In this document: positions 1 through 8,848 of the stretch, in pieces | Layout of the letters: every line of letters starts with the position of its first letter | Numbering within the stretch: the stretch's first letter is position 1 | Assembly: GCF_001559775.1 (NCBI RefSeq) | Contig: NZ_LOHX01000292.1 | Span: forward strand, 1-64,000 | Length of the DNA: 64,000 bases | Source of the DNA: Streptobacillus felis | Lineage (GTDB): Bacteria > Fusobacteriota > Fusobacteriia > Fusobacteriales > Leptotrichiaceae | Reading direction: 5' to 3' | Program-made: the position numbers and the translations under genes | The notes under the pieces: model-generated | Seen by the model: the letters and a program-made list of their open reading frames with translations, nothing else | Database searches by the model: none | What the model was told of the DNA's origin: nothing

Positions 1-2
1 TA

Positions 3-755
3 ATATTAAATGAAAAACTAGATAAATCATATATTTTTGTAAGACCTATACTACCAAATAGAAAAGCAGTTAAGAGTGTAGATGAATTACTTCCTGGAGA
101 AGAGTTAGAAGAAGTATCTGATAAAAGAAGGTCTAGAAGAAATGAGAATTTAGATATTAATTTATCATTTCCAATAAAGAATAATAAGATATATCTAAAA
201 TATAGTAATACAAGATATTTAAGAAGTATAATTACAGATAATGAAAATATCTATGATATATCGGGACTAAGTAATAGATATGAAATAAAGGTTGATAGAA
301 AGCTAAATAAATTTATAGATTTAATTAGTTCATATTCATATATAGATAGAAGATCATATGTAGAAGATGTATTAAGTAGAAGAGATAGTATACATAATTT
401 TAGCATAGGGTTAGATAGTAGGATTAAAGAAGACCATAAACTATCATTAAAATTAAATAATAAGATAGAAAATGGAAGATATATACCATCCTTTAATTTA
501 GATTATGGATATAGAGATGTATTAAGTGTTAGAAATATTATAGAGAATAAAGAAATAGATACTAGTTTAGATATAAACTTAAAGTATAAAAAACTTTATT
601 CAAAGATAGGATTTGATACAGACTATAGGTCATTTAATCCTAGGTTAAAATTTGGAATAAATTTAGACATATCAAGATTAAATATAGATTCGTCTTTAGA
701 ATACAATAAAAGATTTAGAGCACTTTTTGCTTTGAAGTTTGATATAGTAAAATAA
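3..755 (+). CDS. C-terminal part of a probable outer-membrane beta-barrel protein (5' end outside window)
   Basis: An open frame runs from the left edge to the TAA at 753-755 (about 250 residues) with no start in the window, so this is the 3' part of a longer gene. The protein is an alternation of short polar/hydrophobic strands (for example KIYLKYSNTRYL, IDLISSYSYI, SLKLNNKI, LDINLKYKKLYSKIGFD) with charged Asn/Asp/Arg turns and no hydrophobic helix, as in outer-membrane barrels of diderm bacteria. The end, RALFALKFDIVK, is strand-like but does not finish in Phe. A two-partner-secretion (ShlB-like) or other transport barrel is possible, but no family-defining motif was found, so function is open. 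Confidence 0.5.
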   Translation: MLNEKLDKSYIFVRPILPNRKAVKSVDELLPGEELEEVSDKRRSRRNENLDINLSFPIKNNKIYLKYSNTRYLRSIITDNENIYDISGLSNRYEIKVDRKLNKFIDLISSYSYIDRRSYVEDVLSRRDSIHNFSIGLDSRIKEDHKLSLKLNNKIENGRYIPSFNLDYGYRDVLSVRNIIENKEIDTSLDINLKYKKLYSKIGFDTDYRSFNPRLKFGINLDISRLNIDSSLEYNKRFRALFALKFDIVK

Positions 756-775
756 TAGAAAATATTCAAAAAAAA

Positions 776-811
776 GCTGTAATACACTATTTTAGTGATT
801 ACAGCCCATTT
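776..811. terminator. Bidirectional rho-independent terminator
   Basis: Stem GCTGTAAT plus CACT (776-788, one bulged A) pairs with AGTG plus ATTACAGC (794-805). It is preceded by an A run and followed by a T run, so it can stop transcription from both the barrel gene and the convergent ABC operon. Confidence 0.85.
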
Positions 812-812
812 T

Positions 813-1532
813 TTATTGTAATTCAAGTTTTTTATCTATTAAATATCCTGCTAAAGTTCCGAATACTAAGTTATAAAATGAAAGTATAAATACATTTAAT
901 AGTAAAACTGAAATAGAGGGTTCAGCATCGTTAAAAGGATAAATTAAAATATTTATTTTAAACAAAGCATAAAATGATAAGACCATTATAGATACAAATA
1001 TCAATACCCATAAAAAATATGTGTTTTTAGATTTAGATAAATAATGTATTAATGTAATGCTAGTATACAATATAACAGTTACATATACTATAATTAGTAT
1101 TAATAGAATAATCCCTAAAAGTAGTCTTTCATTTGTAAATAAAGAAGGAAATTTTTTTATTAGTAGTATAATATCATCAAATTGGCCCTGCATTATTGCT
1201 GTTAATATTGTCATTGGTAATAGTGCAATTGAAAATAATAAATAAAATATTACTTTACCCCAGAAATATGTATAACCAGATATAGGTAATGAAAAAGTTA
1301 AATAACCTGTATCTGAGTATAAGTCTTTTGAAAAATTTTTAATGTAATAGTACATTATTGAAAATGATGTAACTGAAGTACTAAGAGCAGTTAAAATTTT
1401 GAAAAATATATAATCATCTTCTGGTGTATTATATAATAAATTTGAAATAATAACTAAAATTAATAAAGTTATTGATACTAGAATATTAAATCTCCAATTT
1501 CTTTTGAATTCATATTTTAAAAATTTAAGCAT
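813..1532 (-). CDS. ABC-2 type transporter permease
   Basis: A 239-residue integral membrane protein with about six hydrophobic segments after a short basic cytoplasmic N-terminus (MLKFLKYEFKRNW). This is typical of the permease partner in GntR-controlled ABC-2 exporters. The start has an AAGGTGAT ribosome binding site and overlaps the end of the ATPase gene by 8 bases (ATGCTTAA), which implies translational coupling. The substrate is unknown. Relatives of the YtrA/YtrB type respond to cell-wall antibiotics or act in drug or peptide efflux, but nothing here identifies a ligand. Confidence 0.75.
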   Translation of the reverse strand: MLKFLKYEFKRNWRFNILVSITLLILVIISNLLYNTPEDDYIFFKILTALSTSVTSFSIMYYYIKNFSKDLYSDTGYLTFSLPISGYTYFWGKVIFYLLFSIALLPMTILTAIMQGQFDDIILLIKKFPSLFTNERLLLGIILLILIIVYVTVILYTSITLIHYLSKSKNTYFLWVLIFVSIMVLSFYALFKINILIYPFNDAEPSISVLLLNVFILSFYNLVFGTLAGYLIDKKLELQ

Positions 1533-2235
1533 TTATATCACCTTCTCCGAATGTTTCTTTGTATAAATCTTCTATAGTTAAGCCAAGATTTTCTCTTAGT
1601 TCATCTACAGAATGAACCTTGTCTATTTTACCATCTTTTAAGAAAGCTACTTCATCAAATATTCTTTCTATATCTCTTATTAGATGTGTTGTAACTATGA
1701 TAGTTGAATTTTCTAAAACATTATCTATTATTAAATTTAGTATTTGATCACGAGTAATCACATCTACTCCAGCAATAGGTTCATCTAAAATAAATATTTT
1801 TGCATTTCTTGATAATGTTAATATTAAGAATAGTTTTTCTTTCATTCCTTTAGATAGTGAAGCTATTTCAACATTACTATCAAGTTTCATTTCACCTAAT
1901 AATCTAATTGCTTTATTTAAATCAAAATCAAAAAAATCATTATATAAATTTATAGCTTGATATACTTTTAGTGAGTTATCTATAAAGTTTTTATCAGATA
2001 AGTAGCTTACTATAGCTTTAGTTTTTGTTGAAGGCTTCATACCTTTAATTAATATTTCACCACTATTTTCTTTAGATAGCCCTGCTATAATTTTAAGTAG
2101 AGTAGTCTTACCACTACCATTAGGCCCAAGTATTCCAACGATTTTATTTTCTTTTAATGTTAAATTTAAATTATCAAGTACAAGTTTGTTTTTAAATTTT
2201 TTATTTAAATTTTTAATTTCTAATACGTTATTCAT
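1525..2235 (-). CDS. ABC transporter ATP-binding protein (YtrB-like)
   Basis: A 236-residue nucleotide-binding subunit. Walker A GPNGSGKT is at residues 37-44, the signature is the degenerate LSKGMKEK, and Walker B with its glutamate is FILDEP, followed by the switch histidine region TTHLI. An upstream in-frame ATG exists at 2253, but GGGGAG sits just before the ATG at 2235, so the later start is chosen. It then overlaps the regulator gene by 8 bases (ATGAATAA). It pairs with the downstream permease to form an ABC-2 exporter under the GntR regulator. Confidence 0.85.
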   Translation of the reverse strand: MNNVLEIKNLNKKFKNKLVLDNLNLTLKENKIVGILGPNGSGKTTLLKIIAGLSKENSGEILIKGMKPSTKTKAIVSYLSDKNFIDNSLKVYQAINLYNDFFDFDLNKAIRLLGEMKLDSNVEIASLSKGMKEKLFLILTLSRNAKIFILDEPIAGVDVITRDQILNLIIDNVLENSTIIVTTHLIRDIERIFDEVAFLKDGKIDKVHSVDELRENLGLTIEDLYKETFGEGDINA

Positions 2236-2590
2236 TTTTTTCTCCCCTTTCATGTATTATACTTATTATTTCATCTTTTTTGTATCCTAAAGAATACATT
2301 TTTGATAGAAAATCATCCACTATTTTTTCTGAATGTTTTTTTGTTAAATTATTTAATACTTCTGTATCTTCTGTTACAAAAGTTCCTAATCCCCTTTTAG
2401 TTACAGCAATTTTATGTAATTCTAATTCTTTAAAAGCGTTTGTAACTGTATTTGGATTTAAATTATATTTACTTGAAGCTTCTCTGATAGAAATAAATTT
2501 ATCGCCTGGTTTTAATTTTCCGTTTATTATATCAGATAATAGCATTTCAAATAATTGTCTATATATTGGATATTTATTATCAAATTCCAT
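2228..2590 (-). CDS. GntR-family transcriptional regulator, YtrA subfamily
   Basis: A 120-residue protein with an N-terminal winged helix-turn-helix (PIYRQLFEMLLSDIINGKL, then SIREASSKYNLNPNTVTNAF, then a wing around GLGTFV) and only a short helical C-terminus. That is the YtrA subfamily, which lacks a large effector domain. It is the first gene of the regulator-ATPase-permease operon and has a GGGAGGTG ribosome binding site. By analogy with YtrA it probably represses its own operon through the inverted repeat lying on its promoter. Confidence 0.87.
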   Translation of the reverse strand: MEFDNKYPIYRQLFEMLLSDIINGKLKPGDKFISIREASSKYNLNPNTVTNAFKELELHKIAVTKRGLGTFVTEDTEVLNNLTKKHSEKIVDDFLSKMYSLGYKKDEIISIIHERGEKNE

Positions 2591-2608
2591 ATAAGCACCT
2601 CCCTACTG

Positions 2609-2647
2609 TTATAGTTATATAATACACTATAATTAATTTTTTGTCAA
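2609..2647 (-). promoter_or_regulatory. Promoter and candidate GntR operator
   Basis: On the minus strand the -35 TTGACA is at 2647-2642 and the -10 TATTAT at 2624-2619, with a 17-base spacer. A perfect inverted repeat, TTATAGT (2609-2615) and ACTATAA (2626-2632) separated by 10 bases, brackets the -10 box. Its position suggests autorepression by the first gene of the operon. Confidence 0.7.
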
Positions 2648-2648
2648 C

Positions 2649-2670
2649 AAAAAAAGTAGCAATGCTACTT
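2649..2670 (-). terminator. holA terminator
   Basis: Read on the minus strand, AAGTAGC, a 3-base loop and GCTACTT are followed by a run of Ts. The 5' arm contains the holA stop codon. The T run ends next to the -35 box of the following GntR promoter. Confidence 0.75.
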
Positions 2671-3552
2671 TAATAGTTCTAAAATGAAGGTTTCTACGCC
2701 ATCTTCTAATGGTAGAAGACCACTTTTTATCTTATTATCTGTTTCAAAAGAAAGATTTAATAATTCTAATATTCTTTTAGAATTATAGTTTTTTAAAAAC
2801 TGAATTTTTTTGAAAACATAATATGGACTATAGTTTTCAAAAAGAATATGATTAGAATAATTGTTTTTAAAATTATCATAACTAATTCTATCTATACCTA
2901 ATGTGCTAAGCTTATATAGTATCTCAAGATCATTGGTTAAAGATGCTAAAAGAGCCATATGTTCTTTTAGAGGGAATTCTATATTCTTTTTATTTAAAAT
3001 ATCTTCTGTAAGATTAAAAATAAAAAAATTAGTGTTTTTTGATAAAATAGGTTTTACATCATTAAATGAAAAGTTATCACCATTAAGATAATTTACTATT
3101 TTACTAACTTCATTTTTTAAAGCATAATAATCATTACCTATAATATCTAATAGATTATTAGCATCCATATGATTACATTTTAAATTTTCTTGTATATATT
3201 TAATTAATAAGTTTTTGTTTTTCTTTTCATCATATACTTCATATATTTCAAAATTTATTAGGCTATCCTTTATTTTTTTGTTTTCCTTATTAGTCTCAAA
3301 ATCTATAATAACATCTTTATTATTAAAATTATTAGCATTGACATTTTTAATTACATTATTAATGTCCTTAATCTTATTAGCATTTTTAAGTATTAATATA
3401 GTTGGTTCACTAAAAAGGGAACCGGCATTTAATTCACTAAGAAAAGAAGAAACTGTATTCTCATCAAAAAATAGTTTGTTTTTACTACTATCATTTAATA
3501 TTTTATCTATATAAATTTTTCTTGAACTTTGACCTGTAATAAAATAATTCAT
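2665..3552 (-). CDS. holA: DNA polymerase III subunit delta
   Basis: A 295-residue protein starting MNYFITGQSSRKIYIDKIL, the usual opening of the delta clamp-loader subunit (degenerate AAA+ fold; it opens the beta clamp during replication). The middle carries the family-like pattern of LLDIIGNDYYALKNEVSKI and later LNKKNIEFPL. A longer frame begins at 3624, but GGAGGT immediately before the ATG at 3552 and the family alignment favour the shorter form. The gene stands alone, is transcribed divergently from gatC and has its own terminator. As in many low-GC genomes the sequence is weakly conserved, so the call rests on length and N-terminal pattern. Confidence 0.8.
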   Translation of the reverse strand: MNYFITGQSSRKIYIDKILNDSSKNKLFFDENTVSSFLSELNAGSLFSEPTILILKNANKIKDINNVIKNVNANNFNNKDVIIDFETNKENKKIKDSLINFEIYEVYDEKKNKNLLIKYIQENLKCNHMDANNLLDIIGNDYYALKNEVSKIVNYLNGDNFSFNDVKPILSKNTNFFIFNLTEDILNKKNIEFPLKEHMALLASLTNDLEILYKLSTLGIDRISYDNFKNNYSNHILFENYSPYYVFKKIQFLKNYNSKRILELLNLSFETDNKIKSGLLPLEDGVETFILELLK

Positions 3553-3568
3553 AATTACCTCCACATAC

Positions 3569-3575
3569 CTAATTA
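3569..3575 (-). promoter_or_regulatory. Extended -10 element of the holA promoter (approximate)
   Basis: Minus-strand sequence reads TGATATAAT a short distance upstream of the holA ribosome binding site. It is an extended -10 with a poor -35 (TTTCAA) 17 bases upstream. Confidence 0.45.
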
Positions 3576-3612
3576 TATCATAAAAATAGTTAGCTTGAAA
3601 GACCAAAAATAA

Positions 3613-3641
3613 TTGAAAAAACAACCGAAATATGATATTAT
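3613..3641 (+). promoter_or_regulatory. Promoter of the gatCAB operon
   Basis: TTGAAA (3613-3618), a 17-base spacer and TATTAT (3636-3641), about 45 bases upstream of gatC and divergent from the holA promoter. Confidence 0.6.
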
Positions 3642-3686
3642 TTTAAGTAGATGAAAATAAATAAGTATCAAGAAAGTAGGTTGAAA

Positions 3687-3983
3687 ATGGTTACTAAAGA
3701 AGAAGTAGTTAAATTAGCTAAACTATCTAAATTATCATTTCAAGAAAATGAATTAGAATCTTTCCAAAAAGACTTAAATGATATATTTAAGTATATGGAA
3801 AATTTAAATGAATTAAATTTAGAAAATGTAGAACCTTTATACAATATATTAGAAAATGAAGGTAAAATATATAGACATGAACCAAAAACAGAAATGGATA
3901 AAGTAAGATTTTTAAAAAATGCTCCAAAAAGTGATGATAACTTTGTTGCTTTACCTGTAATTGTAGGTGATGGGGATGAATAA
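3687..3983 (+). CDS. gatC: Aspartyl/glutamyl-tRNA amidotransferase subunit C
   Basis: A 98-residue GatC, the small subunit that wraps around GatA and bridges it to GatB in the enzyme converting mischarged Glu-tRNA(Gln) and Asp-tRNA(Asn) to the correct amidated forms. The N-terminus MVTKEEVVKLAKLSKLSF and the region ENVEPLYNI are characteristic. A frame beginning at 3651 would add 12 residues, but the family length and alignment favour 3687. It overlaps gatA by 8 bases (ATGAATAA). Confidence 0.9.
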   Translation: MVTKEEVVKLAKLSKLSFQENELESFQKDLNDIFKYMENLNELNLENVEPLYNILENEGKIYRHEPKTEMDKVRFLKNAPKSDDNFVALPVIVGDGDE

Positions 3984-5415
3984 AATATATACTTTAAGTG
4001 CTACAGAAATAGCAAAATTAATACAAGAAGGTAAATTAACTTCAAAAGAAGCTACTCAAGCTATTTTAGATAGAATAGATGAAGTAGAGGATAAAATAGG
4101 TGCTTTTTCATCTGTGAATAGAGAAAATGCACTTAAATCAGCCCAAAAGGCAGATCAAAGTGAAAAAACTAGTTCGTTACATGGAGTACCTATAGCCTTA
4201 AAAGATAATATAGTATCTTTAGATGAGCTTACTACTTCAGCATCTAAAATTCTTGATGGATATTATGGGACTTATGATGCGACTGTAGTAAAAAAGTTGA
4301 AAGAAGCAAATGTTGTATTAGTTGGTAAAGCTAATATGGATGAATTTGCCATGGGATCTTCCAATGAAAATTCTGGGATCAAACCAGTATCTAATCCTTG
4401 GGATTTAGATAGAGTTCCTGGGGGTTCTAGTGGAGGATCTGCTGCAGCTGTAGCTGCACTTCAAGTACCTATAGCTTTAGGTACAGACACAGGTGGTTCT
4501 GTAAGACAACCTGCAGCATTAACAGGTACAGTAGGTTTAAAACCTACATATGGTAGAGTATCTAGATATGGTTTAATGGCATTTGGATCATCTTTAGATC
4601 AAATAGGAATAATAGCAAGAAATTCTGAAGATGTTGCAAAAACATTAGAAATAATTGCAGGGGAAGATATTTACGATCCAACTACTGCAGATGTACCTGT
4701 ACCTGAATACTCTAAATTATTAGATAAAGATATAAACGGATTAAGAATAGGTATAGATAAGAAGTTTTATGAAGGTTTATCAATAGAAATTAAAGAATCT
4801 ACTCAAAAAGCTTTAGAGGTTTTAGTAGGATTGGGAGCAACTATAGTTGATATTAGCCTAGATTATGCTAAATATTCTATTCCAACTTACTATATTATTT
4901 CATCAGCAGAAGCATCATCTAATCTTTCAAGATATGATGGAGTCCGTTATGGATATAGGGCAGATGCAGATAATATAGAAGATGTTTATGTAAAATCAAG
5001 AACTGAAGGATTTGGTAAGGAAGTTAAAAGAAGAATAATGATAGGTTCATATGTTTTAAGTTCAGGATTTTATGATGCTTACTACAAAAAAGCATCTCAG
5101 GTAAGAAGACTTATAAAAAATGATTATCAAAAAGCTTTAGAAAGTGTTGATGTAATAATTACACCTACTACACCTACCACAGCATTTAAAAAAGGTGAAA
5201 AATCAAACAATCCTATAGAAATGTATTTATCAGATATTTATACTGTTTCAGTTTCTTTAGCAGGATTACCAGCTATTTCTGTTCCAGTTGGTTTTGTAGA
5301 TGGATTACCTGTAGGTATGCAAATTATTTCAAATTATTTCAGAGAAGATTTATTATTAAATGTTTCGCATAAATATGAAATGGAAAGAGGAAAAATAGAA
5401 TATGAAAGAGTATGA
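3976..5415 (+). CDS. gatA: Aspartyl/glutamyl-tRNA amidotransferase subunit A
   Basis: A 479-residue amidase-signature enzyme that hydrolyses glutamine and channels ammonia to GatB. The Ser-cisSer-Lys triad is visible as K76 (ALKDN), S151 (in GGSSGGS) and S175 (GTDTGGSVRQPA). The start at 3976 is preferred over the GTG at 3967 because AGGTGA is well spaced from it and it matches the family start (MNKIYTLSATEIAKLI). It overlaps gatC by 8 and gatB by 14 bases, so the three subunits are probably coupled in translation. Confidence 0.96.
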   Translation: MNKIYTLSATEIAKLIQEGKLTSKEATQAILDRIDEVEDKIGAFSSVNRENALKSAQKADQSEKTSSLHGVPIALKDNIVSLDELTTSASKILDGYYGTYDATVVKKLKEANVVLVGKANMDEFAMGSSNENSGIKPVSNPWDLDRVPGGSSGGSAAAVAALQVPIALGTDTGGSVRQPAALTGTVGLKPTYGRVSRYGLMAFGSSLDQIGIIARNSEDVAKTLEIIAGEDIYDPTTADVPVPEYSKLLDKDINGLRIGIDKKFYEGLSIEIKESTQKALEVLVGLGATIVDISLDYAKYSIPTYYIISSAEASSNLSRYDGVRYGYRADADNIEDVYVKSRTEGFGKEVKRRIMIGSYVLSSGFYDAYYKKASQVRRLIKNDYQKALESVDVIITPTTPTTAFKKGEKSNNPIEMYLSDIYTVSVSLAGLPAISVPVGFVDGLPVGMQIISNYFREDLLLNVSHKYEMERGKIEYERV

Positions 5416-6829
5416 TATAGTAATAGGTCTAGAAGTTCACTGCCAATTAAAAACTAAAACAAAAATTTGGTGTGATGCAGATGCAAATTATGATGAAAAA
5501 GATCCTAATACTTGTATTTCACCAGTTTCAACAGGGCAACCAGGTGCTCTTCCTAGATTAAATGAAGATGTATTAGATTACGCAATTAAAGCTGCACTTG
5601 CTTTAAATTGTGATATAAATAAGGTTAGCTATTTTGATAGAAAAAATTATTTCTATCCAGATTCACCTAAAAATTACCAAATTACACAATATTTTAAACC
5701 TTATGCAGAAAATGGATATTTAGAATTTAAAAGAAATGATAAGGATGTAAAAGTATTAATAGAAAGAATACAAATAGAAGAAGATACTGCTAAAAGTATA
5801 CATACAAAACACGAATCTATACTAAACTTTAATAGAGCGAGTATACCATTAATAGAAATAGTAACTAAGCCTTGTATTACTAATCCTCAAGATGCTTATG
5901 TATATTTAAATACATTAAAAGAAAGAATAAAATATACAGGAGTAAGTGATGTTAGTATGGAACTTGGTTCACTTAGATGTGATGCCAACGTATCTATTAA
6001 AGAAAAAGATTCAGATAAACTTGGAACTAGAACAGAAACAAAAAATTTAAATTCATTTAAAGCTGTTGTTAGAGCTATAGAATATGAAGCAAACAGACAA
6101 ATGGAATTAATAGAAAAAGGTGAAAGAGTAGTACAGGAAACCAGACTTTGGGATGATGAAAAAGGTATTACAAGACCTATGAGAAACAAGGAAGAAGCTA
6201 TGGATTATAGATACTTTCCAGAACCAGATTTACCTCCTGTAATAATTACAGAAGATAGAATTAATAATCTAAAGGAAGAAATGCCAGAATTTGCTGATGA
6301 AAAGCTTTCTAGATTTATTAAAGATTACAATATGTCAGAAGTTGATGCAGGTAATTTAGTAACATCAATAGAGCTTGCAAACTATTTTGAAGAATTAGTT
6401 AAAATATCTGGTGAACCTAAACTTTCTACTAACTGGATGTTAACTGAGGTTTTAAGAGTATTAAAAGAACAATATATTACTATAGAGAAATTTAGTATTA
6501 GTAGTGAAAATTTAGGTAAATTAATAATACTTGTAAAACAAGGAACTATTAGTTCAAAAATTGCAAAAGAAGTATTTGAAATTATGCTAAATGAAGAAAA
6601 AGATCCAAATGAAATAGTAAAAGAAAAAGGTATGTTACAAATATCTGATGAAGGGGAAATTGAAAATATTGTAAAACAAGTAATACAAGAAAATCCAGAA
6701 TCAGTACAAGATTACCTAAATGGTAAAGATAGAGCTATTAAAGCTCTTATGGGACAGGCTATGAAGATATCAAAAGGTAAGGCTAATCCAAAACTTGTAC
6801 AAGATTTATTAATAAAAAATATGAAATAG
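5402..6829 (+). CDS. gatB: Aspartyl/glutamyl-tRNA amidotransferase subunit B
   Basis: A 475-residue GatB, which phosphorylates the misacylated Glu or Asp on the tRNA and amidates it with ammonia from GatA. Visible family features are the opening YDIVIGLEVHCQLKT, STGQPGALPRLN, RKNYFYPDSPKNYQITQY and the C-terminal helical YqeY-like tail ending in NPKLVQDLLIKNMK. The start lies inside the end of gatA. This completes gatCAB, which implies an indirect route to Gln-tRNA and/or Asn-tRNA in this organism. Confidence 0.97.
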   Translation: MKEYDIVIGLEVHCQLKTKTKIWCDADANYDEKDPNTCISPVSTGQPGALPRLNEDVLDYAIKAALALNCDINKVSYFDRKNYFYPDSPKNYQITQYFKPYAENGYLEFKRNDKDVKVLIERIQIEEDTAKSIHTKHESILNFNRASIPLIEIVTKPCITNPQDAYVYLNTLKERIKYTGVSDVSMELGSLRCDANVSIKEKDSDKLGTRTETKNLNSFKAVVRAIEYEANRQMELIEKGERVVQETRLWDDEKGITRPMRNKEEAMDYRYFPEPDLPPVIITEDRINNLKEEMPEFADEKLSRFIKDYNMSEVDAGNLVTSIELANYFEELVKISGEPKLSTNWMLTEVLRVLKEQYITIEKFSISSENLGKLIILVKQGTISSKIAKEVFEIMLNEEKDPNEIVKEKGMLQISDEGEIENIVKQVIQENPESVQDYLNGKDRAIKALMGQAMKISKGKANPKLVQDLLIKNMK

Positions 6830-6837
6830 GGTAAATT

Positions 6838-8832
6838 ATGAGTATTTTAAATAAAGAAAGAAATAGAAAGTTAATATATTATGGAACTTTGATAATAGTT
6901 TTAATAGCAATAATATTAAAATTATTCTTTTTCCAAATATTACATAAGGACTTTAAATTTAATGACATAAGTAAAATTAGATCATATAAAAAAGAATTAA
7001 AAGCTAAACGTGGTTCTATATTTACTAGTGATGATTTAGAATTAGCACTAGATTTGGAATATCAAGGCATAGTTATAGATCCTACATTACTAAATGATAA
7101 AGAAGAAATACATACTTTTGTAAATATAGTAAATAGTGTAATATCTAATGTTAAAGTTGATGAGACTGTAAATAAAATATTAGAATTAAAGGAAAAAAAT
7201 AAGAAATATTATGAGTTTAAAGATATATTAATAACGGTAGATCAAAAAGATGAAATTAATAAACTAATTAGTGAAAAGAAAAAAGATGGTAAATTACTTT
7301 CTAAATTTGTTTACTTTACTAAAAAGTTCAAAAGAGAATATGTAAATAACTCTGTATTTGAAACTATAGTTGGTTTTTTAAATAAAGAAGATAAGGGTGT
7401 ATATGGAATAGAACATAAGTATGAGGACATGCTTAAAGGTGAAAATGGATTATCTACAGGTACTGCACCATTTTCAGAAAAATATGCTGAATATACTTTA
7501 CCATACTTAATAGATGAAAAAATAGTAAAAAAAGCAGTAGATGGTAATGATGTAATACTAACTATAGACTCGCTATTACAGTATTCTTTAGATGATATAT
7601 TAAAAGATGCGCATGAGAAATTTGAAGCTTCAACTACTATGGGTATAGTAATGGAAAGTGATACTGGTAAAATAGTAGCTATGAGTTCATATCCTAAGGC
7701 TGCTAATAAGGCTGAGATTAAAAACCATAATATCACATCACTATTTGAGCCAGGTTCAATATTTAAACCACTTACTGTAGCTATGGCTATGAACGAAGGG
7801 ATAATAAATGAAAATACTTTAATACATTCTGATGGATATATTAAAGTTAAAAATAGAATAATAAGAGATCATGACGATAGTACTAAGGGTACTTTACCTG
7901 TATCAAAGATTATGGTACATTCAGGAAACGTAGGTCTAGTTAAAATTTCACAAATGATGAAGTCTGATACTTTCTATAACTATTTACCAAAATTTGGACT
8001 AGGTAAGAAAACGGGTATAGATACTTCTTATGAAACTGCAACTGCACTTATGACACCTAAAGAATTTACAGAAGTTAGAAGATCAAATGTATCTTTCGGA
8101 CAAGGTATAAATATGACACAATTACAAATGCTTGTAGCATTAAATTCAACTATTAATGGTGGAAATTTAATTAAACCACAATTAGTTGAAAAAATTGTAG
8201 ATAGTGAAGGTAATATAGTTAAAGAATATGAGATACAAAATAAAGGGAAAATATTAAATGATAATGTAAGTTCTAAGATAAGAAATATACTTGAAGAAGT
8301 TGTTTCAAGTGGAACTGGACGTGGAATACAACTTGAAGGTTATAGAATAGGTGGTAAAACAGGTACTGCACAAAAAGCCGGACCAAATGGTTATGAAGCT
8401 GGAAAATATTTCTCTTCATTCTTTACATTCTTCCCTGCTGATAATCCTAAATACAGTATATTAATTACAGTGGATGAACCACACGGAGCATATTATGGAG
8501 CATCAGTTGCACTACCTTTAGCTAAAGATATCTTAGATAAAATAATTAAATACAAAAATATTTTACCTAGTGAACAAATTGTTCAAAATGTATCCGAAGT
8601 TGAAGTAGTTGAAAATAAAGAAAATAGAAATAAAAAAATTAAAGAAATAGAAAAAGAATTGAATGCAAATATTATGCCAAATTTAATAGGTATTACTAAG
8701 AAAAATCTTTTAGAACTAGGAATAGATAAATATTCAGTTTCTATGAGTGGAAATGGAAAAGTAGTAAAACAATATCCAGAAGCTGGAACAAAAATTAAAC
8801 CTGGAGATAGAATTAGATTAAATTTAGAATAA
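6838..8832 (+). CDS. Penicillin-binding transpeptidase with C-terminal PASTA domain (FtsI/PBP2x-like)
   Basis: A 664-residue class B penicillin-binding protein that crosslinks peptidoglycan in the periplasm. One N-terminal membrane anchor (about residues 13-32) is followed by the dimerisation domain (RSYKKELKAKRGSIFT). The transpeptidase domain has SIFK at 307-310, SGN at 362-364 and KTG at 507-509. The end (PNLIGITKKNLLELG to GTKIKPGDRIRLNLE) is a single PASTA domain, seen in Spo VD/PBP2x-like proteins and in FtsI of some diderms. It starts 8 bases after gatB, in the same operon. Division versus elongation role cannot be decided from sequence alone. Confidence 0.92.
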   Translation: MSILNKERNRKLIYYGTLIIVLIAIILKLFFFQILHKDFKFNDISKIRSYKKELKAKRGSIFTSDDLELALDLEYQGIVIDPTLLNDKEEIHTFVNIVNSVISNVKVDETVNKILELKEKNKKYYEFKDILITVDQKDEINKLISEKKKDGKLLSKFVYFTKKFKREYVNNSVFETIVGFLNKEDKGVYGIEHKYEDMLKGENGLSTGTAPFSEKYAEYTLPYLIDEKIVKKAVDGNDVILTIDSLLQYSLDDILKDAHEKFEASTTMGIVMESDTGKIVAMSSYPKAANKAEIKNHNITSLFEPGSIFKPLTVAMAMNEGIINENTLIHSDGYIKVKNRIIRDHDDSTKGTLPVSKIMVHSGNVGLVKISQMMKSDTFYNYLPKFGLGKKTGIDTSYETATALMTPKEFTEVRRSNVSFGQGINMTQLQMLVALNSTINGGNLIKPQLVEKIVDSEGNIVKEYEIQNKGKILNDNVSSKIRNILEEVVSSGTGRGIQLEGYRIGGKTGTAQKAGPNGYEAGKYFSSFFTFFPADNPKYSILITVDEPHGAYYGASVALPLAKDILDKIIKYKNILPSEQIVQNVSEVEVVENKENRNKKIKEIEKELNANIMPNLIGITKKNLLELGIDKYSVSMSGNGKVVKQYPEAGTKIKPGDRIRLNLE

Positions 8833-8848
8833 TTAGAAAGGGGGAAAA

